Part shown: positions 8,111 through 18,897 of the stretch, in pieces
How the letters are laid out: every line of letters begins with the position of its first letter
Numbering within the stretch: the stretch's first letter is position 1
From: Parapedobacter composti
Lineage (GTDB): Bacteria > Bacteroidota > Bacteroidia > Sphingobacteriales > Sphingobacteriaceae
Direction: 5' to 3'
DNA length: 64,000 nucleotides
NCBI RefSeq assembly: GCF_900112315.1
Contig: NZ_FOLL01000005.1
Location: forward strand, 164,104 to 228,103
Notes under the pieces: generated by a model
The model's input: only the letters and a program-made list of their open reading frames with translations
Database searches by the model: none
Told to the model about the DNA's origin: nothing
Translations under genes and position numbers: made by a program

Positions 8111-8941
8111 TTAAATGGTATCCTTCGTTACGATATTATCTTCCGGATTGAACTTTTCGTCCCGCTCGCAGACAATCTGGCCGGCATATTTAAGGTTCAC
8201 GGACTTGTAGGCTCCAATACCGGTTTTTGGTACGATTTTGCTGTAAAACAGCCTCAGCTTTTCAAATTTCCGATCCAGCGAGTCGGCATTGCCCAGTATA
8301 ATCTGCTGCTTACCTACACGTGGCACAAGTTCAATATCCCGTTGCTGGTTAACATACAACTGAACCACCTGACTGCTCCAAAGGCTGTCGGCATTGATAA
8401 ACCGGGCGGTTTCGAAAATATCTTTAACCACCTGGCCGTGCATGGTATCGAGCACGCCATTGTAAGGTTCTGCGATGTACCCGTTGGCCACCGGTACCCG
8501 CGGCACATATTTGAGCGACACCGGCATCTTCAACCCTTCCTGATCAATGTAAAAGTCCGGCCCGCCGTTGCCAATTATCCTAACTACGGCCTCCCGTTGC
8601 CTGACGCGCACCGTCAGCATTCCGTTCATGTCGGTTGTCACGGTGGCCGAAAACACATAAGGTATCTGGCGTAGGTCCCGCTCCATATCGTGGATGGGTA
8701 TGCTTTCCAGCGTACGTCCTTGCAGTTCGCCGTATTTTTCGACTAATGTGGCTAAAATCTCTTTCTGCTCGATAAATGCCTCGTTGCCCAGCACGATGAC
8801 CCGCACCGTTGAACAGGCCTGTTCGCTGCTTTTCATGCTGATGAATCCCATAAGCGATATCAGTGCACCCAGCACCGCAAGCGCAGCAATGCCATATGCC
8901 AGGTTACGCCAATTGATCCGATGCCAAAAACCGCTACGCAT
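8111..8941 (-). CDS. ftsQ: Cell division protein FtsQ/DivIB
   Basis: A bitopic inner-membrane protein that bridges the early and late divisome in the periplasm. A cytoplasmic N-terminus is followed by one transmembrane helix (about 14-36, LAYGIAALAVLGALISLMGF), a POTRA domain (about 45-115) and the FtsQ beta domain. The 276-residue length fits Bacteroidota FtsQ. Its ATG overlaps the end of murC by 8 bp (ATGCGTAG), implying translational coupling. Confidence 0.92.
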   Translation of the reverse strand: MRSGFWHRINWRNLAYGIAALAVLGALISLMGFISMKSSEQACSTVRVIVLGNEAFIEQKEILATLVEKYGELQGRTLESIPIHDMERDLRQIPYVFSATVTTDMNGMLTVRVRQREAVVRIIGNGGPDFYIDQEGLKMPVSLKYVPRVPVANGYIAEPYNGVLDTMHGQVVKDIFETARFINADSLWSSQVVQLYVNQQRDIELVPRVGKQQIILGNADSLDRKFEKLRLFYSKIVPKTGIGAYKSVNLKYAGQIVCERDEKFNPEDNIVTKDTI

Positions 8942-10289
8942 GTTCCAGAATGGCTTTCATAGGTTCAACCAATAAATCAATATCACCTGCCCCCACGGTT
9001 ACCACCAATGGCGGGCGTTTATGCCTCACGTAGTCCAATACGCCCTGAGCGTTTATCAGGTGCTTGTCGGCCACGGCTATCTTTTCGAGCAGCATCCGCG
9101 AGTTCACTCCGGGTATCGGCAATTCCCTGGCCGGATAGATGTCCATTAACAGCAAGGTATCCGCCAGGGCCAATACCGCTGCAAATTCATCCGCAAAATC
9201 TCGTGTACGCGTGTAAAGGTGCGGCTGGAAGACCACGGTTAAGGCCCTATCGGGATAAAGCTGTTTTACTGCGGAGAGGAATGCCCTCAGCTCTTCGGGG
9301 TGATGCGCGTAATCGTCGATATAAACGGCGCTATCGGACTTGATGACGTATTCAAACCGCCGCTTCACACCGGAAAAACTGGATAAGGCACGAACAATCT
9401 GACCGGTATCAATACCCAATTGACGTGCAACGGTGATGGCTGCCACAGCGTTTTCAACATTATGCGTCCCCGGCACACCGAGGTGCACCGAAGGGATCCT
9501 TCCTTCGCTCCACACATAGTCGAAGTAAAACTCGCCCGCTACAATACGGATGTTATCCGCAAAGGCATCAGCGGATTCGGTTGCGGAATAGCGGATGGTG
9601 GCTTCAAACGGCAGCCCGCTTTTTACAATACCGACACCATCATCTTGCAGTTGGCCCAGGAATAAACGGAACGACTCGTGAAGGTGATCCTTATCACCGT
9701 AAATATCAAGGTGATCCGCATCGGCCGACGTGACCACAGCGATATCGGGGTATAACGTCAGGAACGACCGATCGTATTCATCGGCTTCAACCACAATCAC
9801 ATTGTTGTCCGAAAAAAGAATATTGCTTTGGTAATTGGTACTGATACCGCCCAGGAAGGCCGAACAATCATAGCCGCTATCTTTCAAAATATGGGCGATA
9901 AGTGTAGACGTGGTAGTTTTTCCGTGGGTGCCGGCCACTGCGATGGTAAATCTATCCCGACTGATTAACCCTAACACCTGTGACCGCTTGAACAGGGTAT
10001 GTCCCAGCCCGTGAAACCGGTTGAGGATATTCAGTTCAGCAGGCACCGCCGGGGTATATATAACCAGGGTATGTTTGTCGACCGTCTTAAAAGCGTCGTC
10101 TACCACGGAAAAGTCGTCAGCATAGCTCACGGGAATACCTTCGGAAACGAGTTGCTTGGTGAGTGCCGTTTCCGTCTTGTCATATCCTGCCACAACGCAT
10201 CCCAGATGACGGAAATAACGTGCCAGGGCACTCATGCCAATGCCACCTATTCCGATAAGATACACGTACCTGATGCTGTCGACATTCAT
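8934..10289 (-). CDS. murC: UDP-N-acetylmuramate--L-alanine ligase MurC
   Basis: A cytoplasmic ATP-dependent ligase that adds L-Ala to UDP-MurNAc, the first residue of the peptidoglycan stem peptide. The 451-residue protein has the N-terminal Rossmann domain with IGIGGIGMSALA (about 12-23), the Mur ATP loop GTHGKTT at 120-126, the central domain motif EADEYDRSF and the C-terminal ligase domain (YIDDYAHHPEE). It sits between murG and ftsQ, with a 30-bp spacer after murG. Confidence 0.98.
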   Translation of the reverse strand: MNVDSIRYVYLIGIGGIGMSALARYFRHLGCVVAGYDKTETALTKQLVSEGIPVSYADDFSVVDDAFKTVDKHTLVIYTPAVPAELNILNRFHGLGHTLFKRSQVLGLISRDRFTIAVAGTHGKTTTSTLIAHILKDSGYDCSAFLGGISTNYQSNILFSDNNVIVVEADEYDRSFLTLYPDIAVVTSADADHLDIYGDKDHLHESFRLFLGQLQDDGVGIVKSGLPFEATIRYSATESADAFADNIRIVAGEFYFDYVWSEGRIPSVHLGVPGTHNVENAVAAITVARQLGIDTGQIVRALSSFSGVKRRFEYVIKSDSAVYIDDYAHHPEELRAFLSAVKQLYPDRALTVVFQPHLYTRTRDFADEFAAVLALADTLLLMDIYPARELPIPGVNSRMLLEKIAVADKHLINAQGVLDYVRHKRPPLVVTVGAGDIDLLVEPMKAILEHA

Positions 10290-10319
10290 ATATTATAATT
10301 TACCTTAGCGTATCCATTG

Positions 10320-11441
10320 TTAATCTTTTCTGTTTGCCAGTTGCAGCACCTCCCGTGCAATCACCTCATCGGCGTCCAAAATCGCCAGTTCTGCGATATG
10401 GGTGCGCAATGTACTGCAACGGGCTTCATCGCCCAGCAGTTGCAATGCAGTTTGAATCAAGTGAAGCGGTGCTTCGGCATCGGTAACCATCACTGCGGCG
10501 TTCCTGTCTACCAATGCTTTGGCGTTTTTGGTTTGGTGGTCTTCCGCCACATTGGGCGAAGGGACTAAGATCACCGGCTTGCCCACGGCGCAAAGCTCGG
10601 CAATCGTGCCTGCCCCAGCACGCGCAATGATGATGTCTGCTGCCGCATAGGCCAAATCCATACGATGGAGGAAGGCGGTAAGCGTTATCCGGTCGGGATA
10701 TTTCTCCGCCACCATGGGCTTCAATGCTTCATAATAATATTGGCCGCACTGCCAGATCAGCTGCACATCTGCCGCTACCAAGCTGCCCAGCCCCTGCAGC
10801 ATGCATTCATTCAATGTGCGTGCACCCAGGCTGCCCCCGGTTAGCAGGATGGTTTTCCGCCCTGGAGACATGCCGAAGTATTCCAGGGCTTCCGCCCGCT
10901 TATGTTGGATGTCTACCGATTCGCGCCTTATGGGATTACCGGTAAACAACAGCTTGTCTTTTGAAAAAAACCTGTCCATCCCCTCGAAAGCCACACAAAT
11001 CCGATCAACCTTGCGCCCCAAGCGCTTGTTGGTGATGCCGGCATAAGAGTTCTGCTCCTGGATGAGACAGGGGATCCCCATGCCAGAAGCGGCCAGCAGC
11101 AACGGTCCGGAAGCGTAGCCTCCTACCCCTACCGCCACATCCGGCTTGAAGTCGCGGATGATCTGCCTGGCGCGGCGGAGACTCTTGTACAACTTGAAAG
11201 GCAGCGCAAGATTTTTCCACAGCGACTGCCGGTTAATACCTTGAATATCCAGGCCAACGATTTCATATCCCGCGGCGGGCACTTTTTCCATCTCCATCCT
11301 GCCGATTGCTCCTACAAACAACAGCTGGGTGTCAGGGGCCAGGCGTTTTAACGCGTGGGCAATGGCCACGGCGGGAAAAATATGCCCTCCCGTGCCTCCT
11401 CCGCTGATGATGATCCGTTTTGCCATATCGTTATTATCCAA
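10320..11441 (-). CDS. murG: UDP-GlcNAc:undecaprenyl-PP-MurNAc-pentapeptide GlcNAc transferase MurG
   Basis: A GT28 glycosyltransferase on the inner face of the cytoplasmic membrane that adds GlcNAc to lipid I to make lipid II. The 373-residue product shows the N-terminal GGGTGGHIFPA loop, the LIQEQNSYAG segment, the GGSLGA loop of the C-terminal nucleotide-sugar domain and RAGAGTIAEL. The first Met (MDNNDMAKRIII) leaves a few extra residues; the internal Met6 (MAKRIIISGGGTGG) is also plausible. The gene is 15 bp downstream of ftsW. Confidence 0.98.
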   Translation of the reverse strand: MDNNDMAKRIIISGGGTGGHIFPAVAIAHALKRLAPDTQLLFVGAIGRMEMEKVPAAGYEIVGLDIQGINRQSLWKNLALPFKLYKSLRRARQIIRDFKPDVAVGVGGYASGPLLLAASGMGIPCLIQEQNSYAGITNKRLGRKVDRICVAFEGMDRFFSKDKLLFTGNPIRRESVDIQHKRAEALEYFGMSPGRKTILLTGGSLGARTLNECMLQGLGSLVAADVQLIWQCGQYYYEALKPMVAEKYPDRITLTAFLHRMDLAYAAADIIIARAGAGTIAELCAVGKPVILVPSPNVAEDHQTKNAKALVDRNAAVMVTDAEAPLHLIQTALQLLGDEARCSTLRTHIAELAILDADEVIAREVLQLANRKD

Positions 11442-11456
11442 TATTATCCCCTTACG

Positions 11457-12656
11457 TTATCCCATTGCCGGGATTTCACCGACCACTACCTTTTTATTCC
11501 GATCAATTAATTCCTTCCCTTTTAGTTCATCAATATTGCGGCTAACGCTCAGGATGATCCCGAAAGCAACGCTGGTAAACAAGATGGAAGTCCCCCCCAT
11601 GCTTACCAGTGGCAGTGGAATACCCGTAACCGGCCCTAACCCTACGGCCACAGCCATGTTTCCGAGCGCCTGCAAGGTTAAGCTAAACCCTAACCCCGCC
11701 GCGAGCAGCGCCCCGAATGCTTTGGGGCTAAGGGTGACAATGCGTATACACCTGAACATGAGTGCCACATACAGGCATACCAATATAAAACCACCGACCG
11801 TTCCGTATTCCTCCACAATGATTGCGAAAATAAAATCCGAATAAGGATGCGGGAGCACATTACGCTGCGTACTGTTGCCGGGTCCTTTTCCCAGCAGGCC
11901 GCCCGTTGCAATGGCAATCTTGGCGTGGTCAGATTGGAAAGATTTATCATCATCGGCAGCTTCTCCGCTAAGGTACGTTTCCACGCGGGACATATAGGTC
12001 TGCCGACGTGGTCCCAGGGCTACCACCAAAATAAGCAGCACAAAAACACCAAAGCAAACATAAGCTATTTGTTTGATACTAATCCGTCCGATAATCAGCA
12101 GCAGCACACTTACACCGAACAACATCAAAGCGGTGGAAAGGTTTGCCGGCGCGATGAGCACGAAGATGAGGCATACCGACCCCATGATGGGAAGGAAAGC
12201 CTTTTTTACATCTTTTATATTTTCCTGCTTACGGGTCAGCGTACGGGCCAAAAACGTAATTAACGCCAGCTTAGCCAAATCGGAAGTCTGGAATGTCTGG
12301 TTAATCACCGGTATGGTCACCCAACGATTCGCCTCGTTTATGGTATTACCGAACAATAACGTATACAACAGCAGCGGGATGGTAATCGCCATCAGGATTT
12401 TAGAAATCCCGGCATACCAGCGGTAGTCCAACAAATGAGAAAAGTACATCAACGCAAAGCCGCCGAATATCAATAAGGTGTGTTTAATCAGGTACACCTC
12501 CGTTCCCTTACCCTCTTTATAGGCCAGCGTACCCACCGAGCTGTACACAGCAAGCAGCGACCACACAGACAATACGATGATGATAATCCACAACCAGCGG
12601 TCACCTTTTAACTTTGAAAACGCCTGTTCCATTCTTTCTTCATTAAATTGAACCAA
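11457..12656 (-). CDS. ftsW: Cell division protein FtsW (SEDS peptidoglycan glycosyltransferase)
   Basis: A polytopic SEDS-family protein that polymerises lipid II at the septum with its partner FtsI. The 399-residue sequence has about ten hydrophobic helices, the periplasmic-loop segment YSDFIFAIIVEEYG and the C-terminal signature GPVTGIPLPLVSMGGTS typical of FtsW/RodA. Its place between murD and murG beside ftsI in the dcw cluster favours FtsW over RodA. Confidence 0.96.
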   Translation of the reverse strand: MVQFNEERMEQAFSKLKGDRWLWIIIIVLSVWSLLAVYSSVGTLAYKEGKGTEVYLIKHTLLIFGGFALMYFSHLLDYRWYAGISKILMAITIPLLLYTLLFGNTINEANRWVTIPVINQTFQTSDLAKLALITFLARTLTRKQENIKDVKKAFLPIMGSVCLIFVLIAPANLSTALMLFGVSVLLLIIGRISIKQIAYVCFGVFVLLILVVALGPRRQTYMSRVETYLSGEAADDDKSFQSDHAKIAIATGGLLGKGPGNSTQRNVLPHPYSDFIFAIIVEEYGTVGGFILVCLYVALMFRCIRIVTLSPKAFGALLAAGLGFSLTLQALGNMAVAVGLGPVTGIPLPLVSMGGTSILFTSVAFGIILSVSRNIDELKGKELIDRNKKVVVGEIPAMG

Positions 12657-12679
12657 TCACCAATCACCAACTGCCACAA

Positions 12680-14053
12680 TCACAGATTCATTACGGCCTC
12701 TTTAAACTGGTCGCCTCGATCTTCAAAATTCTTGAACCAGTCGAAACTTGCACACGCCGGCGACAGCAGTACGGTATCACCTTTTTGCGCGAGGTGTGAA
12801 GCGATTTCAACTGCATCCCTCATATTCGCGCTATTAACCATAATCTGGGTGTCTTCCTCCAGCGCGTCGTATATTCTGGAGTTGTCTTTTCCGATACACA
12901 CGATAGCCCGCACTTTGGTACGTACCAGATCGCGTAGCATCTCGTAGTCATTACCTTTATCTACGCCACCCATAATCAGCACGATTTTGGGTGGGAGGCT
13001 TTCCAGTGCGTACCAAACGGCATTGACGTTGGTCGCCTTCGAGTCATTGATATAATTTACCCCTGCAATGCAGGCCACAAATTCCAGGCGGTGCGGGATG
13101 TTCCTGAACGACCCCATGCTTTCCTTCATGGAAGCGTTACGGAGCTCCTGCGCTTTGGCCACCAATCCGGAAGCCATATTGTTGTACACGTTGTGTTTAC
13201 CCTGTAGGGAAAGTTCATGAATATCCATCGTAAATGTATCTTGATAAGGTACGTTAATCACTATTTCTTCTTGATCATTCAAATACGCTCCGGGCTGCAG
13301 TTTATCCGTCAAACTGAACGGCAGCGCCATCGCTACGGGGTGATGTTTTTTTAACCCCTCCGTTGTAATCGGATCGTCCGCACAGTAGATGAACAGGTCG
13401 CCCGGCTGCTGGTTGCGGATGATGCGGAACTTCGAATCCACATAATTTTCCAGCTTATGTTCATATCTGTCCAGGTGATCTGGTGTAATATTGAGCAATA
13501 CCGCCACGTCCGCACGGAAATACTCCATATCATCCAGCATAAAACTACTGATTTCCAGCACGTAACAATCGTATTGTTCGTTTGCCACCTGCAAGGCGAA
13601 GCTTCTTCCGATATTACCTGCCAACCCCACGTTAAGGCCACCCTGGCTCAGGATATACCATGTGAGCATGGTTGTGGTAGATTTACCGTTTGATCCGGTT
13701 ATACATATCAGTTTGGCATCGGTATACTGCGCGGCAAACTCTATCTCACCGATCACGGGAATCCCTTTGGAGATAAGCTGCCGTATGATGGGCACGGTTC
13801 GCGGTATTCCGGGGCTTTTGACCACCAGGGCAGCATCCAATATTTGCGCTTCGCTGTGTTTTCCCTCTTCATAGGGTATGCCTGCGTCTTCCAAATGTTG
13901 CTTATAGCGGGGCGCTATGGCACCTGCATCAGAAACCCACACGTCAAACCCTTTTTGCTTTGCCAATATAGCGGTGCCCACCCCGCTTTCCCCTGCGCCG
14001 AGGATAACGAGCTTGCCTTGCTGCGGATAATGATATGTTGGTATGGCCGCCAT
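12680..14053 (-). CDS. murD: UDP-N-acetylmuramoyl-L-alanine--D-glutamate ligase MurD
   Basis: A cytoplasmic ligase that adds D-Glu to UDP-MurNAc-L-Ala. The 457-residue protein shows an N-terminal domain with LGAGESGVGTA (about 18-28), the ATP loop GSNGKSTT at 120-127, the central-domain NITPDHLDRY and the C-terminal-domain INDSKATN and GGVDKGNDY motifs. Its ATG is 2 bp after the mraY stop, implying translational coupling. Confidence 0.98.
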   Translation of the reverse strand: MAAIPTYHYPQQGKLVILGAGESGVGTAILAKQKGFDVWVSDAGAIAPRYKQHLEDAGIPYEEGKHSEAQILDAALVVKSPGIPRTVPIIRQLISKGIPVIGEIEFAAQYTDAKLICITGSNGKSTTTMLTWYILSQGGLNVGLAGNIGRSFALQVANEQYDCYVLEISSFMLDDMEYFRADVAVLLNITPDHLDRYEHKLENYVDSKFRIIRNQQPGDLFIYCADDPITTEGLKKHHPVAMALPFSLTDKLQPGAYLNDQEEIVINVPYQDTFTMDIHELSLQGKHNVYNNMASGLVAKAQELRNASMKESMGSFRNIPHRLEFVACIAGVNYINDSKATNVNAVWYALESLPPKIVLIMGGVDKGNDYEMLRDLVRTKVRAIVCIGKDNSRIYDALEEDTQIMVNSANMRDAVEIASHLAQKGDTVLLSPACASFDWFKNFEDRGDQFKEAVMNL

Positions 14054-14055
14054 AG

Positions 14056-15300
14056 TTACCTCACTTTCAATGTAACGATGGTCAGGATGGCCAGTATGAT
14101 GCCCAATATCCAGAACCTCGTTACGATCTTCGCTTCATGGTATCCCTTTTTCTGGTAATGATGATGCAATGGCGACATCAGAAAAATCCGCCGCCCTTCC
14201 CCGTATTTCCGCTTTGTGTATTTGAAGTAGGAAACCTGCAGGATAACCGACAGGTTTTCGATGAGGAACACTCCGCAGAGTATGGGGATAAGCAATTCTT
14301 TCCGGATAAGCACCGCAAATGCAGCGATGATGCCACCGATGGCCAGGCTGCCGGTGTCGCCCATAAATACCTGTGCAGGATAGGAGTTATACCAAAGGAA
14401 ACCTGTGCAAGCGCCAACAAATGCTCCCGCAAAAATTACCAGCTCGCCCGAATTGGGGATATACATGATATTCAGGTAATCCGAGAAGATCACGTTGCCC
14501 GACACATAAGCCAATATAGCCAGCGTTCCCCCGATGGTAGCCGACGTACCCGTTGCCAGTCCATCAATGCCGTCGGTGATATTGGCACCGTTGGATACGG
14601 CCGTAACAATAAACACAACAAATACCAGAAAAACCAGAAAAGTGACCGTAGCGCTATTGAGGCCAAACAGACTCAGCACCTTGGCGTAATCGAATTCATT
14701 GTTTTTGTAGAATGGTATGTTTGTTTTAGTTGATTTCACATCCCGAGTGTAATACGTTTCATCCGAACCCTCGCGCAGGCGCAATTCAGCTTCCGGCATC
14801 AATTTCGGATTGGTGACCTGTTCGCGCACCACAATGTCGGGATGAAAATACATGGTGCAGGCGATAAGGGTTCCGAGCCCCACCTGTCCGACCACCTTGA
14901 AACGACCGGCGAGTCCCTCCTTATTTTTCCGGAACACTTTGATATAGTCGTCAACAAAACCGATGGTACCCATCCAGACGGTCGTTATGAGCATGAGAAT
15001 AACATAGATATTTTCCAATTTCGCAAATAACAAGGTGGGGATGAGGATTCCGGCCAAAATAATCAGTCCGCCCATGGTAGGCGTGCCCTGCTTCTGTTTT
15101 TCCCCTTCCAGCCCCAGGTCACGGATGGTTTCTCCGACCTGACGGGCTCGCAGCACACGAATCAAACGGCTGCCATACCCTGTAGTAATGATAAGCGACA
15201 CAATAACCGCCATTGCGGTACGGAACGAGATGTATTGAAACAAACCCGATCCGGGCACATGCATGTATTGTTCTATCCAGTTAAAAAAATAATATAACAT
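14056..15300 (-). CDS. mraY: Phospho-N-acetylmuramoyl-pentapeptide transferase MraY
   Basis: An integral membrane enzyme that transfers phospho-MurNAc-pentapeptide to undecaprenyl phosphate, making lipid I. The 414-residue protein has about ten hydrophobic helices and the catalytic motifs [27 protein letters not shown] and [13 protein letters not shown], plus the late cytoplasmic loop [13 protein letters not shown] loop of about 70 residues (around [15 protein letters not shown]) between helices is the longer Bacteroidota form. It lies 7 bp downstream of murE. Confidence 0.98.
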   Translation of the reverse strand: MLYYFFNWIEQYMHVPGSGLFQYISFRTAMAVIVSLIITTGYGSRLIRVLRARQVGETIRDLGLEGEKQKQGTPTMGGLIILAGILIPTLLFAKLENIYVILMLITTVWMGTIGFVDDYIKVFRKNKEGLAGRFKVVGQVGLGTLIACTMYFHPDIVVREQVTNPKLMPEAELRLREGSDETYYTRDVKSTKTNIPFYKNNEFDYAKVLSLFGLNSATVTFLVFLVFVVFIVTAVSNGANITDGIDGLATGTSATIGGTLAILAYVSGNVIFSDYLNIMYIPNSGELVIFAGAFVGACTGFLWYNSYPAQVFMGDTGSLAIGGIIAAFAVLIRKELLIPILCGVFLIENLSVILQVSYFKYTKRKYGEGRRIFLMSPLHHHYQKKGYHEAKIVTRFWILGIILAILTIVTLKVR

Positions 15301-15307
15301 ACAGGGG

Positions 15308-16765
15308 TTATTGTTCGTTAAATGCGTTAATCAAAACTTGCTTATCGTCAAAATCATAGCGTTTTCCGTTAATCTCCTGGTATTTCTCGTGACCTTTACC
15401 AGCAATCAGCAGGATATCACCCGGCTTTGCCAGGTGGCAGGCCGCGCGAATTGCTTCCCGCCTGTCGGCAATGGAAAAAACATCCCGCTTCCTATCCGCT
15501 GGAATGCCCGCCTCCATATCATGGATTATCTGCAATGGATCCTCCGTGCGCGGATTGTCTGAGGTAATAATAACTTTGTCGCTGTATTTTGCCGCTACGG
15601 CAGCCATTTTCGGCCGTTTTGCCTTGTCCCTGTCGCCCCCGCATCCCAGCACGGTGATGATGGTTTCGTTATTCTTACGGAGACTCTGGATGGTCTGCAA
15701 TACATTTTGCACCGCATCGGGCGTATGCGCATAATCTACCACACCCACAACACCGTGTTTGGATATCGTGGCATCAAAACGCCCTTCAGCACCGGTGATG
15801 CTGCTCAACGCTGTAAGCACCTTCATGGTTTCCTGCTCCAGCAGGATTGCAGCGCCATATACCGCTAAGATATTATAAGCGTTGAAGCCCCCCACCAACT
15901 TCACCCACACTTCATGGCCGTCAAGATGCAGTAACATGCCGTCAAAATGACTTTCAATTACCTTTGCCTTAAAGTCGGCCATGCTTTTAATGCCGTAAGT
16001 TTTGCGATGCGCAAACGTGTTCTGCAGCATGATCAACCCATTTTTATCATCTGCATTGGAAAGCGCAAAAGCAAACCGGTCAAGCCCGTCGAAAAACGTT
16101 TTTTTGGCTTTAATGTATGCATCAAACGTTTTATGGAAATCCAGATGGTCGTGAGTGATGTTGGAGAAAATCCCGCCTGCGAAATTCAGTCCGGCTATAC
16201 GTTGCTGGGCAATGGCATGCGAGCTTACTTCCATAAAACAGTAATCGCAACCTGTCTGAACCATTTCCTGCAATAACCCGTTCAGTGCAACCGGATCGGG
16301 CGTGGTATGCGTTGCGGCCACCGTACGATCGCCAACTTGGTTCTTTACGGTAGAGATTAATCCCGCTTCATACCCCATCTCTCGGAAGAGCTTATAAAGC
16401 AATGTTGCTATGGTAGTCTTCCCGTTGGTTCCGGTGATGCCTACGAGCCGCAGCTTTTTGGAAGGGTTCTCAAAATAATTAGCGGCAGATACTCCCAGAG
16501 CAAACGCCGTATCGTCCACCTGGACGTACGTGACATCGTCATGTGTAGTCTCTGGCAATTGCTCGCAAAGGATTGCCGATGCACCACTTGACACGGCGGC
16601 GCCGATAAACCGATGCCCGTCTACCTGGGTACCCTTCACTGCCACAAATAAGCAGTTTACCCCCACTTTCCGCGAATCAAAGGTCAAGCTGTCCACTGCG
16701 ACATTCAAATTACCGATAACTTGCCGCACCGGAATACCATGCAATATGTCTTTCAGTCCCCTCAT
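15308..16765 (-). CDS. murE: UDP-MurNAc-tripeptide ligase MurE, meso-DAP type
   Basis: A cytoplasmic ligase that adds the third stem-peptide residue. The 485-residue sequence has the ATP loop TGTNGKTT at 111-118, [19 protein letters not shown] and, decisively, the SDNPR motif, which in characterised MurE enzymes marks specificity for meso-diaminopimelate rather than lysine. The start overlaps the end of ftsI by 4 bp (ATGA), so the two are probably translationally coupled. Confidence 0.97.
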   Translation of the reverse strand: MRGLKDILHGIPVRQVIGNLNVAVDSLTFDSRKVGVNCLFVAVKGTQVDGHRFIGAAVSSGASAILCEQLPETTHDDVTYVQVDDTAFALGVSAANYFENPSKKLRLVGITGTNGKTTIATLLYKLFREMGYEAGLISTVKNQVGDRTVAATHTTPDPVALNGLLQEMVQTGCDYCFMEVSSHAIAQQRIAGLNFAGGIFSNITHDHLDFHKTFDAYIKAKKTFFDGLDRFAFALSNADDKNGLIMLQNTFAHRKTYGIKSMADFKAKVIESHFDGMLLHLDGHEVWVKLVGGFNAYNILAVYGAAILLEQETMKVLTALSSITGAEGRFDATISKHGVVGVVDYAHTPDAVQNVLQTIQSLRKNNETIITVLGCGGDRDKAKRPKMAAVAAKYSDKVIITSDNPRTEDPLQIIHDMEAGIPADRKRDVFSIADRREAIRAACHLAKPGDILLIAGKGHEKYQEINGKRYDFDDKQVLINAFNEQ

Positions 16766-18855
16766 TCCAGTTCTATCTGTATTGGCGTACCTGTTTTAAT
16801 TCGTTGTCCCGCAGGGAGTGACTGCGCGACCACCTGCCCTCTGCCTCTTACCTTTGCCCGGCATCCGGCGTTCTCAAGTGCATATAAAGCATCGATGAGC
16901 CCCATCCCGCGAACATCGGGCACAATACCTTCTTTGATGTCAACATCCACAAAGGGGATTCCCTTCACTGTGTCTACGTGCTGCAATGGTTCCGTAGAAG
17001 CATACGTGGCTTTAACACCCAGGGCTTCAAACACCCGTAACGTAGCCGATTTGGATCCTTTGCGTGTCGGCGGCAATTCCGTATTGCCAACAAACCGCAT
17101 CTGTTCGAAATCGTCATGCATATCGAGGTCGTTGGCGTAGACCATGTCGGCCAGCTCACGGAATACCGGCCCGGCAATCGACGCGCCATAATAGCCGTTG
17201 CGCGGGTTCTGGACCACAACAATCATCGAATATTTGGGGTTATCAGCCGGAAAGTATCCTGCGAAAGAAGACTGATATTTGCGGTTCCGGTAACCTGCTG
17301 CTCCATCGGCCATTTGGGCTGTTCCCGTTTTTCCGGCGGTAGTGAACATAGAGTTTCGCAGCCGTTTGCCCGTCCCTTCAATCATCACACCTTCCAGCAT
17401 GGCTTGCAGCTTCCGGATGGTACGCTCCGAAGCAATTCGGTCTTCAATCACACGCGACTCAAAACGCTTAACCGTATTGCCTAAATGCCGGATTTCTTTC
17501 ACAAACAACGGCGCCACCATCTTACCGTCATTTGCCACTGCATTATACAGCGTGAGCATCTGTAGCGGTGTCATTTTCAATTCGTAACCGTATGCCATCT
17601 GGGGCAATGAGAGGCCGCTCCAGCTTTTTGCTTCCGGCGTTTTGATAAGCGGGTTGCCCTCTCCCGGGATTTGCAGCCCCAACGGTTCGTTGAGATGTAA
17701 TGCATGCAAACGCTTGGTGAATTTTGCCGGATTATTCCGGTAATACGTATTGATAATTTTAGTGATGGCGACATTGGATGATACCTCGAATGCCTGTTTG
17801 ACCGTTACAGTGCCATAAGCATGGGTATCCCTAATGGTATGCCTGTGTACCCGATAAGTACCGTTACCGGTTTCAACGATGGTATTTGTATCGATTAAGC
17901 CATCTTCCAGTGCCACCAGGTACGAGGCGAGTTTAAACGTGGAACCCGGTTCGGCGCTTTGCGCAATAGCATAATTGAATTTCTCACGGTATACGCCATC
18001 CGTATCTTTTGTAAAATTGGCCACCGCCTTTATTTCTCCCGTAGCGACCTCCATTAATATGACGCAGCCATTGTCGGCATTGCTGGCAATTAACTGCTTT
18101 TCCAGTGCCCGTTGGGCCATATCCTGCATATTCACGTCAATGGTGGCGATAATATCGGAGCCGTCCACCGGAGCCACTTCGATTTCTCGATTTACCGGCA
18201 TCCATACGCCCCCTGCGATTCGCTGCACCAACCGTTTACCGCTTTTGCCGTCAATATATTCGCCGTAGGCACCCTCCAGCCCCACATGTACATTTTCACT
18301 GGGAATCTTGTAACCGATGGTGCGCGCAGCCAGGGTGGTAAAAGGCAATATCCGTTTGTTCTTCCGTTCGGCTATCAACCCGCCTTTATACCTGCCGAGG
18401 TTGAAAATCGGGAACGTCCGGATTTGCTTTAATTGCTGATGCCCTACGTCCCGTTTAATCAAGAAATACCTGTTCTTTTTCGCGCGCGCCTCCTTAAGGA
18501 GGCGCGCGTACTGGGCTGACGACTTGTCTTTGAAAAAGGCCGATAAGCTGGCAGCCAAGGAATCCACCTTGGCATAGAACACGTCGTCTTCCTGGATTCC
18601 CGGCGCTAACAAATCCATGCGGATATCATACTCGGGGACCGATGTGGCAAGCAGGCTTCCATCCGCGGAATAAATATTGCCTCGCACCGCTTCCACATCC
18701 ACGTAACGGGTGGACAGGCTGTCGGCCATCGCCCGCCATTGGTCACCTTCGACATATTGAAGATGAACAAGTTTAACCAACACAGCCACCGCAATAAGCA
18801 CGATCAACCCGAACGATAGGTATACTCTGAGCAGTATGTCGGTTCTGATATTCAT
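16762..18855 (-). CDS. ftsI: Septal peptidoglycan transpeptidase FtsI/PBP3 with C-terminal PASTA domain
   Basis: A class B penicillin-binding protein that crosslinks septal peptidoglycan. The 697-residue protein has a single N-terminal membrane anchor (about 10-32), a dimerisation/pedestal domain and a transpeptidase domain with all three active-site motifs: SxxK as STFK (S305, K308), SxN as SSN (359-361) and KTG at 509-511. A PASTA domain follows at about 638-697 (GIVPDVRGMGLIDALYALEN), normal in Bacteroidota FtsI though absent from E. coli. It lies 42 bp downstream of ftsL and overlaps murE. Confidence 0.97.
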   Translation of the reverse strand: MNIRTDILLRVYLSFGLIVLIAVAVLVKLVHLQYVEGDQWRAMADSLSTRYVDVEAVRGNIYSADGSLLATSVPEYDIRMDLLAPGIQEDDVFYAKVDSLAASLSAFFKDKSSAQYARLLKEARAKKNRYFLIKRDVGHQQLKQIRTFPIFNLGRYKGGLIAERKNKRILPFTTLAARTIGYKIPSENVHVGLEGAYGEYIDGKSGKRLVQRIAGGVWMPVNREIEVAPVDGSDIIATIDVNMQDMAQRALEKQLIASNADNGCVILMEVATGEIKAVANFTKDTDGVYREKFNYAIAQSAEPGSTFKLASYLVALEDGLIDTNTIVETGNGTYRVHRHTIRDTHAYGTVTVKQAFEVSSNVAITKIINTYYRNNPAKFTKRLHALHLNEPLGLQIPGEGNPLIKTPEAKSWSGLSLPQMAYGYELKMTPLQMLTLYNAVANDGKMVAPLFVKEIRHLGNTVKRFESRVIEDRIASERTIRKLQAMLEGVMIEGTGKRLRNSMFTTAGKTGTAQMADGAAGYRNRKYQSSFAGYFPADNPKYSMIVVVQNPRNGYYGASIAGPVFRELADMVYANDLDMHDDFEQMRFVGNTELPPTRKGSKSATLRVFEALGVKATYASTEPLQHVDTVKGIPFVDVDIKEGIVPDVRGMGLIDALYALENAGCRAKVRGRGQVVAQSLPAGQRIKTGTPIQIELE

Positions 18856-18897
18856 GCGTTACACGTTTTCTATGTCCTTTTCAGATGTCTCCTATTT